From: Hippophae tibetana
Lineage: Eukaryota; Streptophyta; Magnoliopsida; Rosales; Elaeagnaceae
Assembly (NCBI GenBank): GCA_037013495.1
Contig: CM072807.1
Span: 384,501-448,500, forward strand
Direction: 5' to 3'
DNA: 64,000 bases
Shown here: in pieces, positions 37,101-48,100 of the stretch
Layout of the letters: every line of letters begins with the position of its first letter
Numbering within the stretch: position 1 is the first letter of the stretch
Position numbers and translations under genes: made by a program
Notes under the pieces: model-generated
Told to the model about the DNA's origin: nothing
The model's input: only the letters and a program-made list of their open reading frames with translations
Databases searched by the model: none

Positions 37101-38556
37101 GCCCTAGATCAACACAACACATAGAGCATCACCAAACTTTAAAAAGGCAAGAAAGTTGTGGGTTGCAAATGGATCTATAAGCTCAAATTCAAGTCAGATG
37201 GATCAATTGAGAGGTATAAAGCAAGATTGGTGGCTCGGGGATTCACTCAAACATTTGAGGTGGATTATAAAGAAACATTTGCACCTGTTGCAAAAATGAA
37301 CACAATAAGAGTGCTACTATCTGTGGCTGTAAACAAGGGGTGGTCCATGTACCAAATGGATGTGAAGAATGCATTCTTGCATGGTGATCTCAAAAAATAA
37401 GTTTATATGAAATTGCCACCCGAGCATCCTCAAAGCAATGAACTGGATTTAGTGTGCAAATTGCACAAATCCATTTATGGTTTGAAATAGTCCACATGAG
37501 CTTGGTATGCCAAGCTAAGCTCAGTTCTCACTAGTGTTGATTTCAAAAGAAGCAATGTCGATTTCTCACTATTTGTTCGCATAGAAGCTATGGGCAAATT
37601 GGTTGTGCTGATTTATGTAGATGATATGATAATTATAGGTGATAATGCTGACGAGATTTTCAACCTCAAACAGTCCATCAGACAAAGGTTTGTAATAAAG
37701 ACGTTGGGATATTGAAGTACTTTCTTGGTATATAAATGGAAACCTCGCACAAGGGACTCTTTCTTAACCAAAGGAAATATGTCCCAAATTTACTCAAGAA
37801 AGCTAACATAAGCTATGCTAAACCAGCCATTACCCCTCTTGACAGCAAGCTCAAACCTAGCTTGAAGGACACACCACTCACGGATATAAGTTATTACCAG
37901 CGACTGGTTGGTAAGTTAATCTACCTAACAATCACCAGACCTGACATCACATATTCTGTAAGTATTGTGAGCCAATTAATGCATTCCTCGACACTTGAGC
38001 ATTTGAACCTTGTTAAAAGGATCTTGTGCTACTTAAAAGGATCAGTGGGTTGTGGTATCATCATGAAGAAGAATGACAACACACAAATCATGGGGTATTG
38101 TGATGCTGATTGGGTAGGGAATGCAATCGATTGCAAGTCCACCATTGGCTACTGTACATTTTTCGGTGGAAACTTGGTCACATGGAAGAGTAAGAAGGAA
38201 ACTGTCATCGCCAGATCAAGTGCCGAAGTTGAGTATCGTGCAATGGCTTCAACTGCGTGTGAGTTGATATGGCTTAAAGGTCTTCTGTGTGATTTAGGTG
38301 TTCCTACAACTCTTCCTATGTTCTTATTTTGTGAAAATCAAGTAGCCATACATATATCATCAAACCCAGTGTTTCACGAGAGGATGAAACACATTGAAGT
38401 TGATTTCCATTACGTTCGTGAACAAGTTTAATCACAGGTGATTCAAACACATTATACAAGAAGCTTCAACCAACTGGCTGGCATCTTCACCAAGCCCTTG
38501 GCTTCTCATCAGTTTCAACGAATTTTGTCCAAGCTTTGATCCAGCTTGAGGGAGAG

Positions 38557-38862
38557 TATTGGATATTAGTCCTTAATTCAAGGAATAAAACAAGTACCTT
38601 AATTCAAGGAATAAAACAAGTACCTTAATTCAAGGAATAAAACAAGAAGCTTAATTCAAGGAATAAAACAATGAGCTTAATTCAAGGAGTAAAGCAAGGA
38701 ATCCTTAATTCAAAGAGTAAATCGAGGAATGCTTAATTTAAAGAGTAATTAAAGAAGTAAAATTCCCTTATAAATAGCTATACAATTGTAATGAAAACAT
38801 GAAGAAAAAAAATACAAACTAGAGAGCTCTTTTGTATAGAGTTATTTCTTGTTTTTTCAACA
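38557..38862 (+). repeat. 3' LTR of the younger copia element
   Basis: It is 306 bp, starts TATTGGATATTAGTCC and ends TTTTTTCAACA. It is longer than the 5' LTR because it has a different number of the short internal repeats (TTAATTCAAGGAATAAAACAA). Confidence 0.92.
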
Positions 38863-40134
38863 AGTTCACTTTAGTAGGAGCATGTTATACTTGTTCAAGT
38901 ACTTCTAACTTCCTTCTCAGCCAAACAACCTGACACGCACATAAAGCTCATGCGATGAATTCAACTTCAATGGTAGAAATAGTGACCACAAGCTGCTTCT
39001 TCGAGGACAAGACACAACACCTTATCTCAACATAAACAAGAAGTGCTCTTTCTATCCTCAAGGTCTCCAATATAATCACTATTTGTGCAAGCAATCGGCT
39101 TCTCATTTCCTCCCTTCTTATAGAATACTCTAAATGGAAAAGTTCCCTTCACATACCTAAATACCCTTTTCACAACTGCAAGGTGCAACTTAATAGAAGG
39201 TTCCATAAATATGCTAATTAGACTCACTACACACATAACATCAGGACATGTGGTAGTCAAGTACATGAGACTTCCTACAATCTGCTTGAACCTTTCTAGC
39301 ACCTTTTACGTATATGTTTTTTACCAATGAAGAATCCCTTCGGTCCCTATACCACTTCACGACCTCTTCCTTGATAACTTTCATGGTCTCGTCCTTGTAT
39401 TTTAAATTTATCACCATGGGTAATCTTCAATGCATGTTCCTCCATGACATGGCTGGTCATGCGTTATTCATGGACCAAAAGGCTACTTTGAAGCTCATCA
39501 ATAGATAAAGTGTCTATCATGATATTCTTTAATAAAACATACCACATAATTGAACTTGGGACTTATGAATTCCAAAATTTTCTCAACAATTGCAAGATTT
39601 TTCATTTTTTTCTTCATGAATTATTGTCTTGTTGATTGTGGTGAGAGTACGAGTAAAGTACTCATTCACCGATTCTCTTGTTTGCATGTGAAGATTTTCA
39701 AAATCCTTACGAAGAGCTTGAAGTTGAGCTCGTTTCACTCGAGCATTTCCCCGATACTTTTGCTCCAACGAGTCCCAAATGTCCTTTATTGCGTCCTTTT
39801 TGAAGATTGTCTCCAGGATGGAACGATCAATAGCTTAGAATAGATAATTTTTTATCTTCAAATCCTTGAGTATTAAATCATCAGTAACTTTGTGCTAATT
39901 GTCAATGAGTGCCACATCCCCTATTGTTGCAGGAACATCATTTTCTATGAATCTCTAATACTCTTTTGAACGTAAGAAATTCTCCATAAGCATACTCCAG
40001 TGATCATAGTGGCCGTCGAACTTTGAAATTACGGGTTGAACAAAACTGTTTTTTATTGCCATTTTACGTCTCCACAGAAAAGGAGTTGTAGTTCTCTCAT
40101 GCAATCAGGTCTTATGAAGTGGTTCTGATACAAA

Positions 40135-40376
40135 TGTAGATCTTAATTAAAAAATACAAATCAGAAGCTAGTCTCACATTAAGAATGAAAACAAATTAGC
40201 TTTAAATAACCTAACAAAAGCTGAAAATAGTAGCCACTAACACCGTGGAGCTATTAACTAAAAACTATCCTTAAAGACGTAATAACTTCTTATTGAATTG
40301 ATCAAAGAACAAACTAGCTTCTTTAAAAGAAATTGTAATTGATACTAACTTATCACTAATATTGTTGTTACCTGCA
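40135..40376 (-). repeat. Right LTR of the older copia element
   Basis: The LTR next to the primer-site-like segment (TTCTGATAC on the plus strand). Its outer end lies only 287 bp from the ACA start codon. Confidence 0.75.
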
Positions 40377-40663
40377 TCCACTAATACTTATAAACTTGTT
40401 TATTTTTTTTTTCATAAAAATGTTTTAAAATAACTATGTTTTTTTTTCATAAATATGTTTCATAAATACGTTTAAAAAAGATCAATAATAATTTTATACC
40501 GAACCTATTTTTACATTATTTGGTTGTTACCTTTGACCATTTCAGACATTTTAAGAGACCAAATGTCTTTATATTAAGAGCTCGTAGTGATTGTTAGAAT
40601 GAAGTTTCTTTCCCTGTTCTTACATTTTCTGACTTAACTTTCCTTCAATTATTACAGTGAGCT
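40377..40663 (+). promoter_or_regulatory. Proximal upstream region of the Ca2+-ATPase gene, possible 5' UTR intron acceptor
   Basis: Only 287 bp separate the copia relic from the ATG. A TTATATTA element at 40568-40575 is a weak TATA candidate. The sequence TTCCTTCAATTATTACAG, ending at 40657, is a good splice acceptor six bases before the ATG, so a 5' UTR intron is possible. Its donor would lie further upstream, perhaps inside the element nest. Confidence 0.4.
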
Positions 40664-43600
40664 ATGGACAATCAATCTTATGGTTGTGGCGAATTGTTAA
40701 TTGGCATCGCCTCCACTACCTTTAGTACTAAAGCTCAAAAGAGATGGCGCTTAGCCTATCATACTATATACGCTGTCAGGGCTATTATGCTAAGTTCATT
40801 GCCCAAAAAGATTGTATCAAGACAAAACAGCTTAAACAAATCCTCTGACATCTCGCGCTCTCTTCTTGATGAGAACCAACCAAGCACTTTCTACCTAGAA
40901 AGCAATAATGAAGTTGTTGTTCATGACAGTTTTGATCCGAAAATTGATCATTCAATCCTCACACAAATAGTGAAGGAGAAAAACCTGGAAGCTCTAAATG
41001 GTCTTGGAGGTGTTGAAGGTATTGCCACATCACTAGGAACTAATTCCGAGGATGGTATTCTTGGTAATGATCAAGATGTTAACAAAAGGCGTGAAACTTT
41101 TGGTTCAAACACATATCAAAAGCCTCCTCCTAAAGATCTGTTATATTTTGTACTTGATGCTTTGAAAGACACTACCATTTTGATCCTTTTGGTTTGTGCT
41201 GCTCTGTCTCTTGGTTTTGGAATCAAAGAGCATGGAGGAGAAGAGGGTTGGTATGAAGGTGGGAGTATTTTCATTGCCGTGGTTCTGGTTATTGTTGTCT
41301 CAGCTCTTAGTAATTTCAGACAGGAAACACAATTTGATAAGTTATCTAAAATAAGTGACAATATTAATATTGATGCTGTCAGAGGTGGAAGGAGACAAGA
41401 GATCTCCATATTTGATATTGTAGTTGGAGATGTTGTGCTTCTTAACATTGGTGATCAAATTGCAGCAGATGGGTTGTTTTTAAATGGACATTCCTTGATG
41501 GTGGATGAGTCAAGTATGACAGGAGAGAGTGATCATGTTGAGGTCGATTACAAAGAGAATCCCTTTTTGTTCTCTGGCTCAAAGGTGGTAGATGGCTTTG
41601 GCAGAATGCTTGTGACGTCGGTGGGGATGAACACATCATGGGGCGAGATGATGAGCTCGTTAAACCGGGATGACAATGTAAGAACTCCATTACAAGCTAG
41701 ATTGGACAAACTAACCTCTACAATTGGAAAGGTAGGCCTCACAGTTGCTTCTCTAGTTCTTGTAGTCATGTTAATTCGTTATTTCACGGGTAATACAGAA
41801 GATGAAAAAGGAAATAGAGAGTACATTCGTAATAAAACAGATGTGGATGATGTAATGAATGCAGTGGTGAACATTGTGGCTGCTGCAGTCACAATTGTGG
41901 TGGTGGCAATCCCTGAAGGATTGCCATTAGCCGTAACGCTAACTCTTGCTTATTCTATGAAAAGAATGATGGCTGATCAAGCAATGGTCAGGAAATTATC
42001 AGCTTGTGAGACTATGGGCTCAGCAACTGTTATTTGTACTGATAAAACTGGAACCTTGACACTTAATGAAATGAAAGTGACTAAATTTTGGCTTGGCCAA
42101 GAACCTATAGAGGAGGATTCTTCTAATGTAATAACACCAAATGTCCTCGAACTATATTATCAAGGAGTTGGTTTGAACACGACTGCTAGTGTTTATAAGC
42201 CTGTATCAGGAACCGATCAACCTGAATTTTCCGGTAGTCCAACAGAAAAAGCAATTCTCTCCTGGGCTGTTTTAGATTTGGGTATGTACATGGAAAAAGT
42301 GAAGAAAAACTATGTCATTCTACAAGTTGAAACCTTTAACTCAGAGAAGAAACGAAGTGGCGTATTGTTAAGGAAAAATGTTGATAACAGCATTTATGTT
42401 CACTGGAAAGGGGCTGCTGAAATGATTCTGGCAATGTGCTCGAAATATTGCGAAAGTAACGGTGACATAAAGTCTCTAGATGATGATGTAAGGAACAAGC
42501 TTGGGAAAAGTATACAGGGCATGGCAGCTAGTAGTCTCCGGTGTATTGCTTTTGCTTATTGCCAAATTTCCAAAGAAGAAATGGAATACAAAGATGGCGA
42601 CAACACCCATCAGAAGCTCAAAGAAGATGGCTTGACCTTGCTAGGAGTAGTTGGTCTGAAAGACCCATGTCGTCCAGGTGTCAAGAAAGCAGTGGAAGTT
42701 TGCAAATCTGCAGGGGTGAGTATCAAAATGATCACTGGGGACAATGTTTTCACAGCGAAAGCCATAGCTACAGAATGTGGAATACTAGACGCCAATAATG
42801 AACCAAAGGGAGGAGAGGTGGTTGAAGGTGCTGAATTTAGAAACTATACCAACGAAGAGAGAATGAAGAAAGTTGATGACATCCTTGTCATGGCAAGATC
42901 ATCCCCATTTGACAAGCTCTTGATGGTACAATGTTTGAGACTGAAAGGTCATGTGGTTGCAGTTACTGGAGATGGCACAAACGATGCACCAGCTTTGAAA
43001 GAAGCAGATGTTGGACTTTCCATGGGAATCCAAGGCACAGAGGTAGCCAAAGAAAGTTCAGATATTGTCATCTTAGATGATAATTTTACTTCTGTTGCCA
43101 CAGTTCTGAGATGGGGAAGATGTGTTTACAACAATATACAAAAATTTATTCAATTTCAACTTACGGTGAATGTTGCAGCATTAGTTATCAACTTTATTGC
43201 AGCAGTCTCAGCTGGTGATGTTCCCTTAACAGCAGTACAATTACTGTGGGTCAATCTCATCATGGACACATTAGGTGCTCTGGCTCTTGCCACAGAGCGG
43301 CCTAGTGATGAGCTCATGAAGAGGCCTCCTGTTGGTCGGACGGAACCTCTAATCACGAATATCATGTGGAGGAACCTTTTATCACAATCTCTTTTCCAAA
43401 TAACAATCCTATTGATCTTGCAGTTTAAAGGTGAATCCATCTTCCATGTGTCTGAAGAGGTAAACAAAACCCTAATCTTCAATACTTTTGTATTTGGTCA
43501 AGTTTTTAATGAATTCAATTCAAGGAGTATGGTGAAGAAGAATGTGTTCAAAGGCATTCATAAGAACAGACTGTTTATGGGAATAGTGGCAATAACTATT

Positions 43601-43840
43601 ATTCTTCAAGTTGTGATGGTTGAATTTTTGAAGAAGTTTGCTGATACAACAAACCTCAATTGGTGGCAATGGTTATTTTGTATTGTTACAGCATCTATAA
43701 CATGGCCACTTGGTTGGGTTGTGAAATCCATACCAGTTTCGGAAGAACCAATGCTAAGTTATCTTAAGGGGTTACTACTCAATTTTAGAAAAAGTATTAT
43801 GCAAATATTTCAAAAGTCCTCTGCTTCGAGAATTGTATAA
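40664..43840 (+). CDS. ACA12-like: Autoinhibited plasma-membrane-type Ca2+-transporting ATPase (P2B, ACA12/ACA13-like)
   Basis: The 1058-residue frame has no intron, as in ACA12/ACA13. The enzyme pumps Ca2+ out of the cytosol at the expense of ATP. The N-terminus holds a calmodulin-binding, autoinhibitory segment around residues 23-42 (KAQKRWRLAYHTIYAVRAIM, anchor Trp28). Membrane helices 1-2 are near residues 170-187 and 200-217, helix 3 near 353-373. The actuator loop has TGES at 286-289; helix 4 carries PEGL at 417-420; the phosphorylated Asp is D460 in DKTGTLT. ATP contacts include Lys582 in KGAA, TGDN at 691-694 and GDGTNDAP from 769. Helix 6 has N864 and D868 of the Ca2+ site. Helices 5-10 fill residues 830-1025. 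All catalytic motifs are intact and the frame is clean, so it looks functional. The text follows Arabidopsis ACA12 closely from about residue 100 on. The ATG at 40664 is the first in frame. Confidence 0.97.
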   Translation: MDNQSYGCGELLIGIASTTFSTKAQKRWRLAYHTIYAVRAIMLSSLPKKIVSRQNSLNKSSDISRSLLDENQPSTFYLESNNEVVVHDSFDPKIDHSILTQIVKEKNLEALNGLGGVEGIATSLGTNSEDGILGNDQDVNKRRETFGSNTYQKPPPKDLLYFVLDALKDTTILILLVCAALSLGFGIKEHGGEEGWYEGGSIFIAVVLVIVVSALSNFRQETQFDKLSKISDNINIDAVRGGRRQEISIFDIVVGDVVLLNIGDQIAADGLFLNGHSLMVDESSMTGESDHVEVDYKENPFLFSGSKVVDGFGRMLVTSVGMNTSWGEMMSSLNRDDNVRTPLQARLDKLTSTIGKVGLTVASLVLVVMLIRYFTGNTEDEKGNREYIRNKTDVDDVMNAVVNIVAAAVTIVVVAIPEGLPLAVTLTLAYSMKRMMADQAMVRKLSACETMGSATVICTDKTGTLTLNEMKVTKFWLGQEPIEEDSSNVITPNVLELYYQGVGLNTTASVYKPVSGTDQPEFSGSPTEKAILSWAVLDLGMYMEKVKKNYVILQVETFNSEKKRSGVLLRKNVDNSIYVHWKGAAEMILAMCSKYCESNGDIKSLDDDVRNKLGKSIQGMAASSLRCIAFAYCQISKEEMEYKDGDNTHQKLKEDGLTLLGVVGLKDPCRPGVKKAVEVCKSAGVSIKMITGDNVFTAKAIATECGILDANNEPKGGEVVEGAEFRNYTNEERMKKVDDILVMARSSPFDKLLMVQCLRLKGHVVAVTGDGTNDAPALKEADVGLSMGIQGTEVAKESSDIVILDDNFTSVATVLRWGRCVYNNIQKFIQFQLTVNVAALVINFIAAVSAGDVPLTAVQLLWVNLIMDTLGALALATERPSDELMKRPPVGRTEPLITNIMWRNLLSQSLFQITILLILQFKGESIFHVSEEVNKTLIFNTFVFGQVFNEFNSRSMVKKNVFKGIHKNRLFMGIVAITIILQVVMVEFLKKFADTTNLNWWQWLFCIVTASITWPLGWVVKSIPVSEEPMLSYLKGLLLNFRKSIMQIFQKSSASRIV

Positions 43841-44442
43841 AACCTTCAAACAGGTCTAAGGTAGTTAGGATTTAATTAGGCATTAATTGAACGAGGTTAA
43901 GGAAAATTCATCGTAGTGCTCCAAAGAATAATTAGAAGATTCTATTTACTTGAATGGTGTCTCATTTTACAAGGGTTTCCTTATTCGTTGTAAAACACAT
44001 TGTAGTATGGAAACCCATGTAAGTAGGGATGTCATTGAAGTGGGATAAAGCCTTCGTACCAAATCTTAGTTGGTAGGTATATCTTTTTCTTTGAGAACAA
44101 CTCGATTTTCCACCTTCCTTTTTGCTGTGATTCTTGTGTTGTAAATCAAAGGTTGTTCCTTATATGTCATGATTAAGCTAATATTACTTGGTATGAAGTT
44201 GGGTTGATATTTTGTTAGGATGCACACACAAATATATATAATCGATGTACTTGTATAAAAATTATGCGAGTTTATATACTCATATATAATATGGTACGAA
44301 GTTGGCTCAATATTTTGTTATGATCCACACACACATATATAATATATATATTATATGTAAACTTCATTTACCTATTAATTACAACAAAGAGTTGTTTTAA
44401 GTTATTCATTATATACTATATTTTATATGACTGATATGATTA
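43841..44442 (+). other. 3' UTR of the Ca2+-ATPase gene and flank with a tandem duplication
   Basis: The first 300-400 bp are GC-richer and probably transcribed. At 44189-44350 a unit starting TGGTATGAAGTTGG-TTGATATTTTGTTAGGAT and its copy TGGTACGAAGTTGG lie 103 bp apart, each followed by a CACACA and TA-rich tract. Confidence 0.6.
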
Positions 44443-44745
44443 TGTGAAAGCTTATATGTTAATATATTTGTAGCTGAGTTTTGGCCATGGATTTAGAAGA
44501 ATGGTAATAAGTTGCGTTTAGGAGTGATTCCTTTATGATAGTAACACCTGGAAAAGTCGGTGGTAGTAGTTGCAAATATATGAAGTATATAAGAACTAAA
44601 GAATTATTTTCTGGATAACAATTTAAGATATTTTCTTGACTTAATTTCAAAAGGGTAATTAAACATCTCGATAGTTAATTAAAGAAAGTAATATTAAAGA
44701 TTAAGAATTCATTATTAACAAGTAAAAATATTATATTTTTAATTA
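44443..44745 (+). repeat. Left arm of a 300-bp inverted repeat
   Basis: Its reverse complement is found at 46595-46917 at roughly 80 percent identity. Shared blocks include TTTGGCCATGGAT, AATAAGTT, TTTAGGAGTGATTCC, GGTAGTAGTTRCAAATATA and TAGTTAATTAAAGAAAGTAATATTAAAG. The repeat frames the pararetrovirus relic. Confidence 0.85.
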
Positions 44746-44799
44746 TGTTCATATAAAATTAGTCCAAATTGGATTTGGAGTCCTTGAATGGTTTGAAGA

Positions 44800-46460
44800 T
44801 TGGATTTTAAATTTTACTATGTAGTTTTGTAGGCGTTAGAGGGGATATCATTTTTCTTATTTTTCTCTATCCTAGTAAGTTGCTTACCTAATGTGCTTAG
44901 GTTAATCTTAGTAAAGTTGTTTTAGGTAATTATGTTTTTAAGGTTGCTAGCTTGGTCTTCCTGAGGTTTTTTCATAGGATAAGCTTCAACCATAGTTTGA
45001 GCATATGGGAAAGTTATTGGTCTCAATGGAGGATTTTCAGTCTCAATTGTACCATCTGGGGTTTTCCATACTGGTGTTTTTTTTGTGTTGATCATGTCAA
45101 TTGATTTAACTGGTTCAACGATTTTGGTTTTCTTAGGTTTTGTGGCTTGTTTGAAAGGGAAATTCCCTCCCTTGGAAGTGTAATAAAATTCAAGCCAATC
45201 AAGAAATGGTACATTTTGTTAGTATTGTGTAACATACCTATGATGTTTTCTCATGAAACTTTCTCTTTGAGCTTGAGAGTATGTGTTGATAAACGAAGTT
45301 TTAATATGGCTATTATGTGGAGCATTAATGTCTAGAGGTAGGGTTTCTATATCTAGCAATTTTAACTCTTTATTTAAGCCATTTAATTCATCTTCCTAGG
45401 CCATTCTAAGTGACAGGGCCTAGGAAATAGTTGGTGATGGTGGAGGTGAATAGCTCATCTTCAGTGTTGGGTCAACGGTGTAGACTGGTTGAGGTACTGG
45501 TGTACTATAGTCTACTCCCTTAAGTGTTGGTCAAGGTATGTCTAATGTAGAATGCCTAGGTATGGTTTTGAGAGGTAGGTTTTGAGACGACAAGTTTAAG
45601 GTATTAAATGATGAAGTAGATGAGTACCTCAAACTAGTAGTTATGTCAAAGCTTATCTTGACACTACCATCATTAAATTGGGCTATATTCCTAAACTAGG
45701 TATTTTGCTCAGGTTCTTGAGGTTTAAACTCTGGTTGAGTCATACCTTCAAGGAACCATTCATCCATATGGATGATTTGGTTTCATGTGATAGGTTTTGG
45801 AATAACTTTGTTGGTTCTTGTGAGATCCATTTGTAGGAGGAGTGTTTCTCCCTATTTGGATTGATGAATGTGTCCAGTATTGAACACAAACATCATTGAT
45901 TTGTAATGCACTATGTAAATCAATACAACTAGGATGGATCCCAATTTCATGTCATAATTATGGGTTTAAATTTGTAATGTAAGTGACTCTATTATATTTT
46001 GGTCACTTAAGAAGATTATAAAGTTAGGAAAACAGTCAAATGATATCGGTCTAAAGCATAGAATCCTAAAAATTATTGAATTTAGCATCTCAAAAAATTG
46101 CTAAGATTGATGTGTTTAGACCTTCTTTAGTCAAGGGTTTTAGTCCAACTTGGACTAATCCTATAAGAACATAATTGAAATGTTTTTCAATATGTTTTTG
46201 TAATGAGGTTTTCAAAAACAACTGAATGGTTTCAAAAGGTGAATAGAGTTTGATGTTTCTCTCCACAGTTTTAATAGTATATAATTAGTTTTGAAAAGAT
46301 TCATCATCTTTGTTTTATAAATTTGATCCTTGTAAATCCTAAGAAATCTTCAAATATCAATTGATTTTGAAAAGTTTTCAATAGTGATTTCATCACTTTT
46401 GATAATTTTTTTGTTCCTTGAAGAGGAAGATGATGATTTTGATGTAGATGCAAAAAATGG
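44800..46460 (-). mobile_element. Endogenous pararetrovirus relic (Caulimoviridae, movement-protein region), fossil
   Basis: The minus strand reads as a caulimovirid movement protein like those of petuvirus and florendovirus relics. Landmarks are LKPLTK-EGL-type and FDCFPNF segments, an IIESLTL segment, a THNYDMK-GS segment and a downstream QPEFKPQEPEQ segment, in family order from about 46170 to 45650. The sequence to about 44800 continues as linker-type coding. No reverse transcriptase or capsid part is seen. The relic is broken many times and looks old. The inverted repeat around it does not match anything viral that I know. Confidence 0.75.
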
Positions 46461-46594
46461 AAAATTAAAATTAAAATTTTATTTTATTTTATTTATATAA
46501 ATTAAACCATAATGTAAAATTTTAAAACTACAATAAAATTAAACTAGAAGCTTAAATAGGTAGGTTTCAAACTTATGACAAATAATCATCAATA

Positions 46595-46917
46595 TAATAT
46601 CCTTACTTGTTAATAATGAATTTTTAATCTTTAATATTACTTTCTTTAATTAACTATCAAGATGCTTTATTACCCTTTTGAAATTAAGTCAAATAAATAT
46701 CTTAAATTGTTATACAAAAAAAAATATAGTTCTTATTTTATTATTGTTATAAGTTCTACTCCGTTCTTATATGCTTTGTATATTTGTAACTACTACCATC
46801 GCATCTTCCAGGTTTTACTGTCATAATGGAATCACTCCTAAATAGAACTTATTACCCTTTCTTCAGATCCATGGCCAAAGCACGCTACAAATATACTAAC
46901 ATATTTGGCTATTTTCA
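46595..46917 (-). repeat. Right arm of the 300-bp inverted repeat
   Basis: It is the partner of 44443-44745 in opposite orientation. The arms extend slightly beyond the aligned core at both ends (TGTGAAA at the outer side, AAGTAA-ATATTATAT at the inner side). Confidence 0.85.
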
Positions 46918-48100
46918 CACTTTATTTTTCTTTTTATTTATCATGCAATTTTTAACTACAATTGAGCTTTTACTTAATATTTTAGCGCAACTTATCTTAT
47001 CATTTTTTCATATTCTTTTATTCCACATCATTTTTTATAACTTCACAACACCCTTAAACTTATTTTTTTCCTTTAAAGGGATAATTGTGTTGTGATTTTT
47101 TTTATAGGATGCATTACATTTCACCTTACTTTATAGCATAACATATGATTATATTTTTTTATTTCATACAAGCTAATGGTGCAAGGGTAAACATAATGCT
47201 TACTGGTTAAGCATAAAATGTGACTTAAAAATATGTAAGGTTCTTAATTCGGCTCAAATGGGTGACTAAATTTTTTTATGCCAAATATTATTTAGAATTT
47301 CACCATGAGATTTGGTAAATCTCATCAACTCGTATAACTCACCACAAATTTTCTCTCAGTAAGAATACCAAAATTAATCATAAACATGTGCATACAAATT
47401 TAAATCAATCCAATCAAAACAAGCAAGTATATCACATAATTAGTGTAAGTATCTTAACGAGTGTGTTACATTCCTTATCTTAGTCATGACAACAAATACA
47501 TCATTTTATTCATATGTTTCATACCATGCATGTATGCATTTAGTTTCCATATATTTATCATTTTTTTTATCTAAATCGTGATTAAAATCATACTAAAAAT
47601 AAAAATATTCTTAAAAATTGAAAATATGTACTAAATACTAAAATTGAGAATGAAGTTTCTCCTCTAAACTTAAATTACACATTATCCCCAATATGCACAT
47701 ATAAATATAATAAAGTAGAAGGAAAAAAACTCACTTAGTCCTAGCACAACACATCTATCATTTGAATGCTTAAACTTGTTACGTCATTGCTCTCTATATT
47801 TATTCACCTATGAAACAAAAATAATAAAAATATAAGTAAAACAACGTTAGGATACCTCTCAACCAACATCATGTTTAATGTCCTTGACTAGATTGACATA
47901 TCTACTCCTACGTTACATCCCTCTATGTCCATATACTATTGAGTTTACCTTAAAATAGTTTGAGTCTTGAATTATTCAATAAAAATTTGTCTTAGTTTAA
48001 AAATATGGTATTCAATTATCTTATCATGCCATATTTTTGTTTTCTTTTTGTACTTTTTTGTATTCTTATAAGCACTCTACCATAACTCATCTAATTTATA
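46918..48100. other. AT-rich intergenic DNA with possible LTR debris
   Basis: No gene was found. The section 47150-47560 (CTCAAATGGGTGACTAAA to AACGAGTGTGTTACATTCC) is reminiscent of Ty3 LTR sequence, but it has no partner in the window. Confidence 0.35.

Larger units (their letters stand above)
33895..38862 (+). mobile_element. Younger copia-type LTR retrotransposon nested in the older one, fossil
   Basis: LTRs at 33895-34177 and 38557-38862 enclose a methionyl-tRNA primer site (TGGTATCAGAGC at 34178) and a purine tract (CTTGAGGGAGAG at about 38545-38556). Parts occur in copia order: gag with a CCHC knuckle (about 34280-35100), protease region (about 35390-35530), integrase with HHCC finger and core (about 35790-36460), RT with the YVDD motif (about 37150-37700) and RNase H (about 38090-38430). 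The flanks AATTC (33890-33894) and AGTTC (38863-38867) look like a slightly diverged 5-bp target duplication. The element is broken, with roughly ten interruptions. The LTR parts that align differ by about 8-10 percent, so it is not recent. Confidence 0.95.
33400..40376 (-). mobile_element. Older copia-type LTR retrotransposon, interrupted by a second element, fossil
   Basis: LTR-like repeats at about 33400-33632 and 40135-40376 align with each other (ACCAAAAGCTGAAAA, ACTAAAAACTATCC, AAATTGTAATT) and frame the whole. On the minus strand the right part carries a gag domain (about 40050-39310, including VKRAQLQALRKDFE), then RT/RNase H parts (about 39300-38873). The left part (about 33880-33640) carries the RNase H end (landmarks LHDHSKHI and QITNAFNKPLKL). 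A primer-site-like segment lies at 40121-40134 and a polypurine tract (AAGGAAAGA on the minus strand) beside 33632. The element is heavily broken, lacks recognisable protease and integrase, and its LTRs have diverged far more than those of the element inside it, so it is old. Confidence 0.85.

Noticed and set aside
41116-41769. Minus-strand frames of 73-110 codons within the Ca2+-ATPase gene
   Set aside because: They are shadows of the conserved plus-strand P-type ATPase frame.
46826-47095. 89-codon frame rich in Phe and Leu that looks membrane-like
   Set aside because: It begins in the right arm of the inverted repeat and runs into T-rich low-complexity DNA. The hydrophobic translation comes from TTT-rich sequence.
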